From: Lolium rigidum
Lineage: Eukaryota > Streptophyta > Magnoliopsida > Poales > Poaceae
Length of the DNA stretch: 64,000 nt
Assembly (NCBI RefSeq): GCF_022539505.1
Contig: NW_025900964.1
Coordinates: 62,001-126,000 of the forward strand
Reading direction: 5' to 3'
Position numbers and translations under genes: made by a program. This document shows positions 23,764 through 35,900 of the stretch, piece by piece (the stretch's first letter is position 1; every line of letters begins with the position of its first letter). The notes beneath the pieces are model-generated. The model saw only the letters and a program-made list of their open reading frames with translations, was not told the origin of the DNA and did no database searches.

Positions 23764-24386
23764 CGTGCTTACCTTATTAATAAGAACTTAAGCTTTATTC
23801 CCTTGTTAAGCATTGCAGTAACGACAAACTTCTAAGCCCCATCACTATGTAAACATAGTACAAGGCAGAAGATCGCGCTCCAAAAAAGCCTCTACGAGTG
23901 CTAAAGGACGTCCACCTTTTCCTCCGCTATAGATGCCTCTAAAGAGTGCCGCAAATAGCAAAACTTTATAAACAACAACCCACGTTCAATATTTTACTTA
24001 TGGAAATATCAAAGGAACAACGGGCTCATCGATAGAATCATTACACCCGAAAAATTCGGGAATGACTGTCGAAATTCACAAACGGTTGAAAGCAAAGTTG
24101 CGCATACAACAGGTTTAGCAAAACCTGCAACACGAGCTGATCACTCATAATGATTTGCTAACCAACTAGTACTCATACATCCAACGGGCAATTAAGCTTC
24201 GCCCCTTTAAATATTTGCCAACGGCATGGTAAAAGTACACATTCATGTACCAACCACATAAGTAAGTTTTTGGCCCAAAAATCCGAGCACTCGGATGAAC
24301 TAGCCAATACAATTTACAAAGGTAACTTTACACCGTTATATCACCCTTGCGGAGTTTCCTTTTCCTCAGTTACATCTGACATATCC

Positions 24387-27300
24387 TCAAGCACTGTCGA
24401 CAATTACATGAGCAGGAGCTAAAACCTTCGGGTACAGCTCCTCGAAGTCACCGATTGCGTTGGCAATAGACAGCAAGCAAGCTGAAGGATAACAAGTAAG
24501 CACAAGGGCAAGCGTGCACTTGGCCCCTGCAAAGACTTGAGATCTTACTAGCTCCCGAACCTTCTTGGCACTCCCAAATTCAGACATCAAAGTCAAAAGG
24601 GTAGGGGAACTGCATTCAGAGGAAACATTGTTTTCCAAACCACCCTCATGGCCTTGTAGCACTTGTCGAAGAACTGGTGGACCTGTTGCACTCGATCCTG
24701 AAATTTGACGACAGTCGAGGCCTTCGAGTGCTCCCGCCAGAAAGTTTCTTCGGATGAGGAAAGCTGAGTCAAAGCATGCACCCGCTCGTGTATACGCTTG
24801 TTCTCTTCCGCAGGGTTCAACGCTATGACTGCCAAAAGAATTAATAAAAGACTCGGACAAGAAGTTGCTAGCAAGCAGCCAAAGGGATCAAGAAACTTAC
24901 AGTTTAAACTTTCGGTAGCCTTGTGCAGCTCGCCAAGAATGTACCGCTCTACGACGGCTGCAATCTCGCTCTTTTTATTAATGATGGCAGCCAAGGCATA
25001 AGTGGTGCGTAAATCCTTCTCCATCTGGGTCATCCGGTCTCTCATGCGCTGGATCCGATCGCTTTCAGGAAGCGCACCCGACGAATCGTCTACAAACGAG
25101 GAGTACTTGGGAAGACCTGCGAAAGTACTCGGTTATAAAGAAGTGATGGATATGGTACAGCCGAACGTCCAAAATAACTCCCATCGGGAGAAGCGCAGAA
25201 AGCGATATCATAGCAAAAGTGTGCTAACAAAAATGCTAGCACGGAGTTTATTACAAAGCATGAGTTTCTGCGGCGGAGCAATGTTTTGCATCAGCTCAAG
25301 GCACAAGTTTGTTACAAGAATCAAGGAAGCTGAGTCTGAGTCGATGAACTAGGACCAGTCGACGATTTCCTTGATGCGACCAGTTCAAGGAGCTGACGGG
25401 CACAAGTAAGAGCAGACGCCTTAAAGGTACTCAAATCAACAGGCTGCCCGTCTTGCCCTTTTGGAAGCCCCTTAGTCATTTCCTCGATGTCACCCTTAAA
25501 GCCGTAACCCATCATAAGCTGGAAGGCAAGGAGAGCACCAAAAGTACGCGATGTACGCTTGAATACCTCGATGACCCCTTTGGTGTCAACCGCGAAGGTA
25601 TCGATTAGCTGTCCCAGGGTCTTCTCTTGCTTAATCTTGGGGAAGATCATCGAGTGCATCCGCGCCAGAGCACCCTTCCCCTTCACAAGAAGCTCTTGTG
25701 TAAGCTGGTGAGAAGCGAGAATCGTTGACACGACGTTCGCTGGGGAGTTATTTGGAACTCTTTCCAGGGCATCGACAGGAATGTTTGCTGCCTCTGCAAT
25801 AGAAAGAAGGGAAAAGTTCAGTCATTGACAAAAAGTAAATCCATAAAAACATCACTCGATGAAAATATGTTAGAGATTACCAAGCAAGGCCAAAGAAGAT
25901 TGACGAAGGACTTCATCCTTTTCGGCTGCTCGAGCCTCAGCTACCAGCCTGGATGCTTCCTCCTCCTTCAGCTTTCCTTTCAGTTTGGCCAGCTCTTCCT
26001 TCAGAGAATCAATCTCTTGGCGAGCTGCGGCAGCTATCTTGACTGCGCCATCCAGTTTTGAGGAGGAAGATTCGACTTCCTCTTGCAGCCGAACTTTGTC
26101 AGCCTCTAGAGAAGTGAATCGGGAGGCGAAAACCTCCAGAGAAGAGATAACGCCACGCAGGTCCTTAAGAGAGAAAGAAAAAACAATTATACAAGGCACG
26201 CTCCAAGAAATCTGTATTAAGATCAGAAGAGGACTTACAGAAAAAGGAGCCGCAGTAGCGGCAGTTGGAGAAATATCCTTCCCTTTAGAAAGGGAAGACG
26301 CAGTCGAAGCTTGAGGCATGGGGGCAGCCTTAGGAGCTGAAGCTTCGGAAGCCGCCACGACCGGCGAAACGACATCAGACTTGGCCTTCTTAGGAGGAGG
26401 CTCGATAAAGCCCTCATCACTGCAAAAGTAAACAGTCGACTGTGATTATGACAGGAGTATGAAAAGTAAAAGAAAAAGGGGCACAGTATAACTTTCAAAA
26501 AGGAACTACTTACATGTCGAAGAGATCATCTTCATCGGCAAAGCCGCCGGTTGATCTCTTCGCAGGAAAAGCTCTGGCCCCATCCGCAGCTGCATCAACA
26601 AAAGTATCACGATCAGTGTCGGCATAACGCACTGATCCGTCGATACAAATGTTATCGGCTGAGGAGGGGAGATCAGCGTCGGCAACTTCAAGATTCATCG
26701 GACCATTATGTTCATCCTCTAAACCTGTTTGATCGATGGTGTGAAAATCTACGGGGATTGAGGAGCCTCTCCCCTCAGAAGTATCATCCGGTGAATCACG
26801 TGTATTTTCGGAAGCCATAGGGATCTGGCAAAGAAATATGATAAGTAAGAACAAAGTTGATCATGTTGGCTAAAGCAAGGAACTATAATAGAGATGTGAA
26901 GAAAGGAAAATACCCCTGATGGTGGATGATCAACGTCAAGGGGAGCATAAGAAGATATCAGCGGAATCGAATCTTCCTGGTTGAAGGAAGTAAGACGACG
27001 AACTTCATCAAGCAACTCTTTTTCTGATAGATCGGCAGCGTTAATCCTGGTCTCATCCTTTGGACCTGAGTATAACCACATCGGGTGAACTCTGGCCATG
27101 ACGGGCTGGATTCGGCGCTTCAGGAAAACTGCTGCCACCTCCGTACCAATCATAGTTTGGCCGTCAGCCTCTTTGATTCGAAGGAATTTGGCAAACAATT
27201 CTTCGGCTGAGGCTCTTTCGTCGGTGGAGAGGATGTTCTTCCAAGAGTCCTTGGGCTTGGCTTCAGTAACGTCGGCATAGCAGGGAAGTCGACATTCGGG

Positions 27301-27932
27301 TGACAAGGAATCTTTAACATAAAACCATTTCAACCTCCATCCTTGCACGGACTCTCTCATTGGGAAATTAAAGTAATTAACTTCGAGCGAGCAACAAAAC
27401 CTACTCCTCCGGTGACAAAGTACCCATTACTACTGCTGTATCTTTTCACATAGAAGATCTTCTTCCATAGCCCGAAATGAGGTTCAATACCCAAAAACGC
27501 CTCGCAAAGGGTGATGAACACAGCAACATGGAGGATCGAGTTGGGGGTAAGTTGCCATAATTGGATTTCATACGTCCGCAAGAGATGGAGGAGGAATCCA
27601 TGAGTGGGGAGCGAAAGGCCTCGATGAAGAAAAGATAAGAACATCACGGAAAATCCAGCGGGAGGATCAGGCCGAGAGATCGCACCTGGAAGGATTACAT
27701 CTCCCGCGTCAGAGGATATCAATCCTAAGCTTCGGGACCTCTTCTCGTCACGCTTGGTGACGGTTGAAGCTACCCAGTCCCCAGGTTTGACCATCGAGCC
27801 CGACGGCGCTGGCGGCGCCGGAGCTGGGGGAGGGGCGCTCGAAGCGCTCCCCTTCGGAAGAGGAGAGGACTTGGCAGCGGCACCTCCGCTGGTGGAGCTA
27901 GCAGCGGCGGCGGTATTCTTCTTCTTCACCAT
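24387..27932 (-). pseudogene. Antisense multi-exon gene of the 'putative gypsy type transposon' (PF04195-like) family
   Basis: The start is ATG 27932 (MVKKKN). Exons read on the minus strand: 27932 to about 26913, 26830-26515, 26419-26237, 26165-25880, about 25795-25320, about 25105-24900 and about 24840-24387, joined at GTAAG/GTATT donors and TGCAG/TTAAG acceptors. Exon 1 carries the conserved block LSLPTHGFLLHLL...LTPNSILHVAVF...LWKKIFYVK of a domain found in grass retrotransposon-borne proteins. Later exons encode an acidic linker and long coiled coils (residues rich in E, K, A). Frameshifts near 27368 and 24595 and a stop at 25321 break it. The biochemical role of this family is unknown; it is carried antisense to gag. 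Confidence 0.75.
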
Positions 27933-28082
27933 CGCGAGATCTGAGGAAGATTGAAACTGTGGCGGCGGCGCAACAATGGCGAAAGAAGGAAGAAGAGGGA
28001 GAATGAGGAGATGTTGCGGGAACCGTGGAGAAGATTGCGAATTTTTTGCCCTTTGGAGATTTTAAGGAGAAGTTAGAGTAAG

Positions 28083-28088
28083 CACGTG
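28083..28088 (-). promoter_or_regulatory. G-box upstream of the antisense gene
   Basis: CACGTG lies about 150 bp upstream of the antisense start codon and reads CGCCACGTGC on the minus strand. The related antisense gene at 32943 has CGCCACGTGG upstream of it. A regulatory role is inferred from position only. Confidence 0.4.
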
Positions 28089-28199
28089 GCGCTTGAGGAA
28101 AGGAAAGAACTGACGGCCCACTACGTCCACGATTGTGCGAAAATCGAGGAGCCACCTCGGTCGTTGCGCGTACAGTAGTCAAGCCCTAAAACACTGATT

Positions 28200-28899
28200 G
28201 AGCAGGGCTAGGGCTAGCTCGTCATGATGAACCGGTCAAATCAGCCTGCAGCTGTTACACGATAGCAATGACGTCATAATTTGGAAGCATTCGAAGGAAA
28301 CATAAAAAGTCATCGGATGAAGGATTTGAGTCCACGCACGGATTGCGAGCATCCGAACCTGGACTCGGGGGCTACTCCCATCGGGAGCACTAACGCGCAC
28401 CCGATAAAAAAGAAGATTCGACAGAATAAGCAGTCGAAGGAGTAAAAGTTTGAAAGTTTTTTGCACACTTCGTTAATTACTCCCATCGGGAGGACGCGGT
28501 GCACACTCATTGAAAGTTTTTTGCACTCCAGGATCATGCCCGGGGACTTGATTCTGCGTAGAGTAACGTTGTTTTGCCACCGGCAGTTAACCAACAAAAG
28601 TTGGGCACGTTACTCATTATCCTTTGCGAAAAGAAAATGTATCGGATGACCTATGAAGACTTGGGAAAAACTTGACGAGAGGAAAGTATTCGAGTAGTAC
28701 GACTTGAGTCTACGCACGGATTGCAAGCGTCCGTACCTAGACTCGGGGCTACTCCCATCGGGAGCGGCCGACGCGCACCCGATAAAAAGAAGATGAAGCA
28801 TAATCAAGATGAACAAGAGCAATGAAGAAGAAGAATGTCGGGAAAAAACATGCATTAGTCTCTACCCGAATTATCTTCGGCTAGACACTCGGGGGCTAC
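28200..28899 (+). repeat. Repeated polypurine-tract-like region before the 3' LTR
   Basis: ACTCGGGGGCTACT occurs at 28363, with one G fewer at 28741, and without its final T as the polypurine tract at 28887-28899. The first two are embedded in a longer repeat: CACGCACGGATTG, then CTCCCATCGGGAG, then GCGCACCCGATAAAAA. CTCCCATCGGGAG itself is palindromic and appears at least three times in 28370-28765. The last tract directly abuts the LTR. Confidence 0.75.
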
Positions 28900-29440
28900 T
28901 GACGTGGGCATTACCCTTCGGGTAACCAGTATTGCCCTATCTGGTATTGACAAATTGGAGGCCCATGAAGATACCTGAAGACAAGATGGGCCACTAGGAC
29001 GGCGCACTAGAAGATTCCTTAGCGGGCAAGACAAGGAAGCGAACAAACAAGGAAAGATTGGATCTAAACTACTGTAAACCTAGACGTACTCGGTTAGGAC
29101 CCTTGAGACCTGGCCTCCTATATAAAGGCCAGGAGAGGGGCTGCCGAGGGACGGAATTGATCTTAGCAATCTTAGCCAGAAAAAGCTTAGAGCTAGGTCA
29201 CCATAGCAATAGCCATCTCGATGAGATCTCAGCCGAACTATTCGGCACCCCATTGTAACCCATTATCATCATAATCAAGAACAGACAGGCAGGACGTAAG
29301 GGTTTTACCTCATCGAGGGCCCCGAACCTGGGTAAATCGCTCTCCCCGCTTGTCTGCGAACCGATGTCTTCTGTCAGCTTGCAGGATTCCGTCAACCCTA
29401 AGCCCCTATCGGAGGGCATTGGCGAGGAGTACCCTCGACA
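28900..29440 (+). repeat. 3' LTR of the 14.7-kb element
   Basis: This 541-bp copy begins TGACGTGGGCATTACC and ends TACCCTCGACA, followed by the target duplication AACCC. Confidence 0.95.
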
Positions 29441-29840
29441 AACCCACCTGGTGATTTTGCACCAGCCATTCTTCCAATCATATGTGGTGTCAAATTTGGA
29501 AGAAAGCTTTGGTTGCTCATGCGTGTGACGACGAAAGGGTTCGCTCACGCTTTTCGTTTGTTTTGCACTTGAATGCTGAGAGTGTTTCGCGGCATAAAAG
29601 GACCATGCTTGGGCTGCCGACGTTGGTAGTTACTGAGTTTGGTTCTAATGCAGGTCACCGTGACTGGAAAAGGTTCCACTCATTTGCAATAAGAATGGGC
29701 ATAGGAAGCAAGATCATCACCATAAGTAGACTTCGAAGTTTAGCCTGATTAGGATCGGTGAAACAAATTTTCCGAAGTCTTCTGTCTTATGACGAGTTGA
29801 ATTACCTTTTTGCCAAGGTGTTGCACAGAATGCATGGTTC

Positions 29841-29967
29841 TATGTGTTGTTTGCGGGCAAGTTTTCAGACGCACTCTTTTCCTTCCAGGGTACCGAAGGG
29901 GGCTGGAAGGTTTTTAATGAGATGGGTTTGCTTTGCTTAATATAGTGTGGTTTACATTTCAAAAAAA
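29841..29967 (+). mobile_element. Short poly-A non-LTR retroposon fragment in the NB-ARC pseudogene
   Basis: About 127 bp ending in a poly-A run interrupt the pseudogene. AATGCATGGTTC flanks both sides (29829-29840 and 29968-29979), a 12-bp target duplication typical of target-primed reverse transcription. GTGTGGTTTACATTTC before the poly-A resembles grass LINE tails from memory. Confidence 0.8.
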
Positions 29968-30354
29968 AATGCATGGTTCACTTGTAGCAACAAATAAGGT
30001 CACGGATATGTTGAGAAGGAACCTCGATGTTCAGTTTGGTATTGCATATTAGGTAAGGGGATAAGGATAGTTAAAAGAGATCTCTCCAAAGATGGTATGC
30101 AACCAGGCATGCTTACAGACCAAGGCCATTCAGTGGACATAATGGACATGGCTTTGCATCCAGTTATCATGAAGCCTTATACAATTTAATGTTTCAATCA
30201 AGGATCTGCCAAGTGTGACATATGAGAACTTCTAGCAAATCCTAGTTTTAGACCTAAAAAAACACTTCATTCTAGTTTCATGGGAATCAAGGATACACAT
30301 GATGAAGGTAATAGTACCTTGCCTGGAAGGAAGCGACGAGGAGCACCAATATAA

Positions 30355-30866
30355 TTTTTGTTTCAAAACTTGTCTTATGTCACTCTTCCTGTTTTTTTTT
30401 TTGATGTATTCCCGTGCCCATGGACAAAAAAACCTTTTAGTTAGTGATTACGTTAAAAGGATTTGCATTATTTTACTGCATTCTTTGTGTTATTATTGCA
30501 CTACCAGATTATGTATGGTGGTGATTGTAAGTAAGAACTATGGCACCTGCAATGTGTATCTTCAGGAGAGAGTATGATTCTAAGAGACTATGCATTACGT
30601 TTCGTACACGAATATGCAGCCCACGGTCATCACTGTACCCTTCTTTTGAAAAAAAAAAAATGAAATTTGTACCTTTGAGTTTCAGAAAAAACCATTAGTT
30701 TTGGAATATGTTTATATGTTCCATATATCCCTGTCAAGTCTAGGTAGAAAACTCGTATGTTTTTGGGCTATACAAAAACTAATTTCTGACAACAAATGTT
30801 AGTCATATACCAGTATTTCATTTGTCAAATTCTGTTTTCTTATTGCCCAAAGTACAACATAGTTTT
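30355..30866. other. 3' flank of the NB-ARC pseudogene
   Basis: The first 60 bp match the 3' flank of the intact copy at 12594. The rest is AT-rich with homopolymer runs near 30395 and 30650. No gene was seen. Confidence 0.5.
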
Positions 30867-31293
30867 TGTCGGGGGTGGCCCCCGGTAGGCCAAGACTATG
30901 GCAAATTATCCATAGTAAGGTAGTGGTAAACCGGATCAAAGAATGATCCGGATTCTAAGGTTAAGTTTAACTAACCGGAGTTGGTACGAACCGGTATCCC
31001 AAGAACGGTATACCAAGATACTAGTTCCAAGAGTTCGTGTTGCTAAGTACAAAGGTACCGGCTCAGAAGGAAAGGTACCGAGAAACCGGTACCTGGGGTC
31101 ACTGTAGCCTGTCGGCACTTTGCTAAAAGATTCCATCAAGGACTAGAGGACAAGGATGAGCGAAGCACTTCAGCTTTAAACAAAACCCTGGTGCCAAAGC
31201 AGAAGATGACGTAAAAGATACCGGACGAGGTCATCGCCCCGTGTTTAAAGTCATAACCGGCGCCAGCTGGGCCAAAGTAGCTTTATAAAGTAG

Positions 31294-31996
31294 TGTCGTC
31301 GTGGTGAACAGACAGATGCCATAGGATGGCTTAAGTTGGGGCCGAATGGACGCAAGAGGATTCGGGGGAGGGTTTGTGATTAGATGGGATGAACTTCCGG
31401 ATGGTTTCCTCAAGAACTTAGTCAAGGCTAGAGGTTGAAGAAGAAAGACATAAGGAAGAACTCGCTCTAGATCATCATCTTTATTGATCCAAACAGGTTA
31501 CAAGTTTCTCAGTACAAGCTATTTTGTGTTCATGCGCGCGTGTGTGTAAGAAGGGCTGCCCCCTCTCCTTATATAGGGGAGAGGTGGCTTACAGGGCAAG
31601 AAACCCTAATGGCATCTTTGACTAGACAAACTACTTTACAAAGCTACTTTAATCATAGAAGACACCGGAGCCCTCTTTAATCAGAGACGCTGACGTCCTC
31701 CGGCTTCTTTGACCGTCACCCTTCTCTTTATCGTCAGCCCTTCGTCTAAAGTTACTTTGCTTAGCTCATCTTTGTCTTCTAGCTCTGGAGAGAATCTTTG
31801 ACCAGTCCCGCCGACAGGCTCTCCTTTCCGGTATCTTCTTTACCGGGCTCCGGCATACCCCCTTGGGGATACCGGCCTAGCTTTGCTTTCCCAAATTCCT
31901 ACCAGGCTTCCGGTAAGAACATTAAACCGGTATCTCGATGGCTCAAACCATCCGGTTTGGCATGCCTTTGGCATACCGGGGGTTATCCCCCCAACA
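31294..31996 (-). repeat. 3' LTR of the 10.7-kb element (minus orientation)
   Basis: It reads TGTTGGGGGGATAACCCCC on the minus strand from 31996 and ends CCACGACGACA at 31294. ATATAGGGGAG near 31570 would be a TATA-like element in this strand's complement. Confidence 0.93.
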
Positions 31997-32389
31997 TTAG
32001 TCCCCGAAGCTGGTATAGCCTGGAGGATTCTATCCTACAGACCATGCCAGGTTCTCATCTCTTTAGGATACCGGTTTAATTACTCATGTCTTGAGCTTAG
32101 TTCCGGCACCTTTACCCTTGTTCTTTCTCTTCTCTTTGCAAGGCTCGTTCCGGCATCTCTCTTTTCCGGTATCATGTGTCTTTACTCCTTCCTCGGCGAA
32201 GTCGAGAATATCTCGGGCCCCGCGCCTGACAGAGACATGCGCACGCGTGACTGTCGCGCCAGTGTCAGTTGTCATATCGCTTCGACTCCCGCGCGCTCAT
32301 TTAATGCAACGCAGCGGATCCCACTACCTCTTCGGGATCCCGTGTGCGCCTCCGTGTGGCTCCCCATTTTCTCGCGTGTATTCCCTCGC

Positions 32390-32395
32390 CACGTG
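32390..32395 (+). promoter_or_regulatory. G-box in the antisense-gene promoter region
   Basis: CACGTG in the context CGCCACGTGG lies about 550 bp before the antisense start at 32943. TTTATAAAC near 32477 follows as a probable TATA box, placing a transcription start near 32510. Confidence 0.45.
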
Positions 32396-32942
32396 GCGGC
32401 CCAAGGCGCGAACCGTCGCGGGCCGCGAGGCGAACCGCCGCGGCCCAGCCGGTTTCCTGCCCACCTTCTCTCTCCTTTATAAACACAACCGCCCCTTCTT
32501 TTTCATCTTCTTCGCATTCTCCTCCTTCGCGCACAGAGCTCCAAGCCTTTGCGCCACCGCCGCTCTCCGTCCGCCGTCGCTCGTTCAAGCTCCGGCGCCC
32601 GGCGAACTCACGCCGTGCCTCCGCCGGACTTCGCTGTGCGGAGATCTTCGGCAGCAACTTCATTGCTCCCGCCACATTTGTGCTTCTTCGCGAGCTTCTC
32701 CGCCTCGCCGTCGACGGTGCTCCCCGGCGACCGCAGGTCCGCTCCGCCGCAAGCAAACACTTCCCTCAGCGACTCCGCCGCTTAAGGTTGGTACCAATCT
32801 CGTTTCACTCGTCCTCTGCTTGCTTTCCAGATCTTGGGTCTTTAGTGTTCTTATTTCCTCTTTTTCTTTGGTTTTCTTCTTACTCGTAGATCTTCACGCG
32901 GGGTCCAAGTCTGGGATTCTTGTTTTTTCGCCTCCCCTTGCA

Positions 32943-35900
32943 ATGTCCGACGAGGAATCCTCCTCTGCATCTTCTTCTTCCCTTTCTCTCAAGCGCCGTA
33001 GACCATCTCCCGGTGAATCCACGGCTTCAGATCCGATGGAGACCGATTCTGGCACTCAGCAGGAATCCGGTAGCCACCAAGAGTCCGGTGGCCACCTAGA
33101 ATCCGGTAGCTTTAGCCAAGCTTCCGGTAGCCCAACCTCTAGCAGCTCCAGCCAATCTTCCGGCGAGGAGCCTTCCCCAATCACCCGCGGAGCCTGGATG
33201 GGCTCCAACGTTACTGAGTTTGAGATCGATTGGTTGTACCGGTCTCGCCGGATTCCGGAAGGTGTCACTTGCCGGATTCCGGATGACGAAATCGAACCGG
33301 ATCCTGAAGATGACGAATATGTTGTCTTTCTTGCTCACTTTGAGCGTGGCTTCGGCCTTCCTGCCTCCCCTTTTTCCGGGAGTTTTTAGATTTTTACAAA
33401 CTCCAACCTCACCACCTTCCTGGCAACGCCATCTTCTACCTCTCTTGCTACGCCACCTTCATGGAGGCCTATATCGGCATTCGTCCCACTCGTGAGACGT
33501 TTGCCCGTTTCTTTGCTCTTCGGATCAATTCCGTTCAGGGCAAGGATATCCCCAAGCCCAAGCCGCCCGTGGAGTGCGGCTCTTGCATAGTTGGCTCCCG
33601 GCAAGGGAGCCCTTTTCTTAAGTTTTTCGGCCTCGAGTCCTGCCGCGCCTGGCAAGGGACTTTCTTCTATGTGAAGAACAGCGGCCGCGCCGATCTTATC
33701 GATCTTCCTCCTTTCGAAGCGGGGCCTCCCAGCAGGACCAACTGGAGCTACAACCCGAAGTCCGATCATGCTGAAACTAGCCGGGTGGTACGCTTCTTGG
33801 CCTCTTTGAAGAAGGAGACCAACATCTGTTCTGACGATATCATCCGGACTTTCATATCGCGCCGGGTGCTTCCTCTAAAGCGCCGCGCACATAGGATGAG
33901 CGAGATGTATGGCCCTGACGATCCTACCAAGATCACAAGCCGTCCTCTCAGCAAGAAGGACGTTGTTCGCAAGGCTAAGCAGATTTGCCAAACTGCTATG
34001 CCATTTGACTGGGAATGGGGCCTCCTCCCCTTCGAAGACTGATAACCCTCCGACCCAAGAAGTAAGGGATTATGCGACTGGGGTTGTTTTTAGCCGGTAA
34101 CTTCCTGCTCTTGCTAATCTTACTTTTTTCATGTTTCAGGCCAAGGACCGCTTCCCCCTCATTGAAGCAGAGCGGCGTGGACCTTGCCAGCCTCGCGCCC
34201 TTGACTCCTTTGACCCAGATCCCTACATTTTTTGGAAGGATCTGAAGATGGGCAAGACCCCGGCAGCGCACCTGGGCCGGTCTCCGCCAAAGCCAACCGG
34301 GTCCGCTGACGACTTGACCACGCTTGAGGTATTTTCTTTTCCGGTTTCTTTTACCTTTCCGTTATCGCTTTCCTGCGAATTGGTTCTTAGCCAAACTCAA
34401 TTCATAGATCCATGAGCGCGTGCCGCCCCTGCGCGCCGAGGCGGGCTCTGAGTTTGTGGACAAGCTCATGGCCCAGGGCCAAAAGAACAAGCAGCCGGCA
34501 TCTGATGCCGGTGGCAGCCAGGCCCCTCCCTCCAAGCGCTTCCGGACCGAGCCCGTGGGGGAGAAGCAGGTGGGCATGCGTCGCTACGGGCGCAAGGCGA
34601 TGCCAACCTCTTCCGGGTAAGCTACTCATTTTCCGGCTTGCCTCTTTTTCGCCAAGTTCTTTTTCCGGTTTCTCTTTTCCAACCGTTTTTCTTTCTTTTT
34701 CTCAGCCCTGCGCTCAAGCTTGGCCCAAGGCCATCGGGCTCTGAGGGATCCGCAAGGACCTCAACCCCTCCTCCTCGCTCAAGCCCGGCACCATCTGGTG
34801 CCGGCAACATCTCTGCCTCCCTTTCGGGGGGCACAACAAATTCGGGGCGTGCGGCCCCTTCATCATCAGATCACCGCACGGAGGAGGATCCTTCCTTCCC
34901 TCCAGAACACCAGGACACCGGCGCCAGCAACATCGGCGCCGGAGAAGAAGAAGCTGCCGGGCGGGCGGAGCCTCCTGCTCCTCCCGTCCTTGAAAAGACA
35001 ACTTCCGCGCCGGAATCTTCCGCGCCGGAATCTTCCGCGCCGGAAGGCTCCAACACGGGTGACGCTCCTAGTGCTCCCCCTTCTCCACGCACCATCCTCA
35101 TGCCCCCGCCAGGTGCTCCTCGCGCCAAGCCCCTCGGGGCCGCTCCCAATGCGCCGCCGCCCAAGACTTCCGGGGGCGCTTCTACCGCGCCGCCGCCCAA
35201 GCCATCCAAGCTCATCAAGGGGAAGGCGACGGCTTCCAGCGCCCCTTCCGGCGGCCAGCAGCCCTTGGTGCTGCACGTCGCCAAGTCCGCCAAAGATGCC
35301 GCCACGAAGGCCACCGGCCTCCTTGGCCGCATCACGGAGTTCAAGCGCCAAGGCCGAGACCTGGGGCACCTTCTGCCCTATGCCCAAAAGTGGAACGCCG
35401 CGGACATGACTCCGGCGACCCGCGGCCTGGGCAAGGACAGGCTGCCGGCACCTGACCCTGTCGGGGACCGGTCTTCCGAGGAGCACTTTATGCGGCTTCG
35501 CAGCGCCGTTAAAGAGCTCGACAGCGCGTGGTACGACTCCACGAACAATCTGATGGTATGTTTTGCTAACTTGTCTCAATCTTTACCGGTTTCTTCGTTT
35601 CCGGCTTTATCTTTTCTTTGGTTTCATGCCGGTTTCTCTCTTGTCTATCTTCCCAGTCCCCGAGTTTTGTGGTGAGAGCGCAGCTCTTAGTGCAAAACTT
35701 AACTTAAAAATTTAGCGTGAAACCGGCACTGGCCGATCCCCGAGTTTCGGGTTAGATACCTTCTTCTTAGCACACAATTTACCTTAGAAGCGCGCAAAAC
35801 CGGCACTTGCCGATCCCGAGTTTCGGGTTAAGAACTTTGTTCTTAGCGCAAAACTTATCTTAAAACGCGCAAAACCGGCACTGCCGATCCCCGAGTTTCG

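Larger units (their letters stand above)
14771..29440 (+). mobile_element. 14.7-kb gypsy LTR retrotransposon with antisense gene
   Basis: Identical-length LTRs (541 bp) bound this element and the 5-bp target duplication AACCC is perfect (14766-14770 and 29441-29445). The interior holds, in order, a primer-binding site, gag and protease on the plus strand, a nested 5.05-kb solo LTR, a multi-exon gene on the minus strand, and repeated polypurine-tract-like motifs. There is no reverse transcriptase, RNase H or integrase, so it is non-autonomous. The DGGSGLN protease site suggests the Tat lineage of gypsy elements. The two LTRs differ by only a few bases by eye, so insertion looks fairly recent. 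Confidence 0.95.
13665..30354 (+). pseudogene. Tandem duplicate of the NB-ARC-like gene, split by three insertions
   Basis: Pieces homologous to the intact gene appear in order: 13665-13981 (N-terminal helices, frameshifted, with a partly repeated start), 14486-14770 (LYLAIPLKR to LSFFLQLNN), 29446-29840 (P-loop region to the RNBS-C equivalent) and 29980-30354 (C-terminus ending LPGRKRRGAPI). The P-loop lysine region reads FGRK instead of VGKKT. Frameshifts and stops occur in all pieces, so it is dead apart from the insertions. Removing the inserts at 13982-14485, 14771-29440 and 29841-29967, together with their target duplications, restores the order of the intact copy. Its own 5' and 3' flanks are duplicated too. 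Confidence 0.88.

Noticed and set aside
32091..32942. Upstream part of the 432-codon frame as coding for the antisense gene
   Set aside because: It covers the promoter-like region with TATA and G-box. The MSDEESS start at 32943 fits the gene, and the upstream part has no family resemblance.
34714..35579. Large minus-strand frames opposite the antisense-gene exon
   Set aside because: Shadows of a proline/alanine-rich plus-strand exon. The plus frame joins consensus splice sites.
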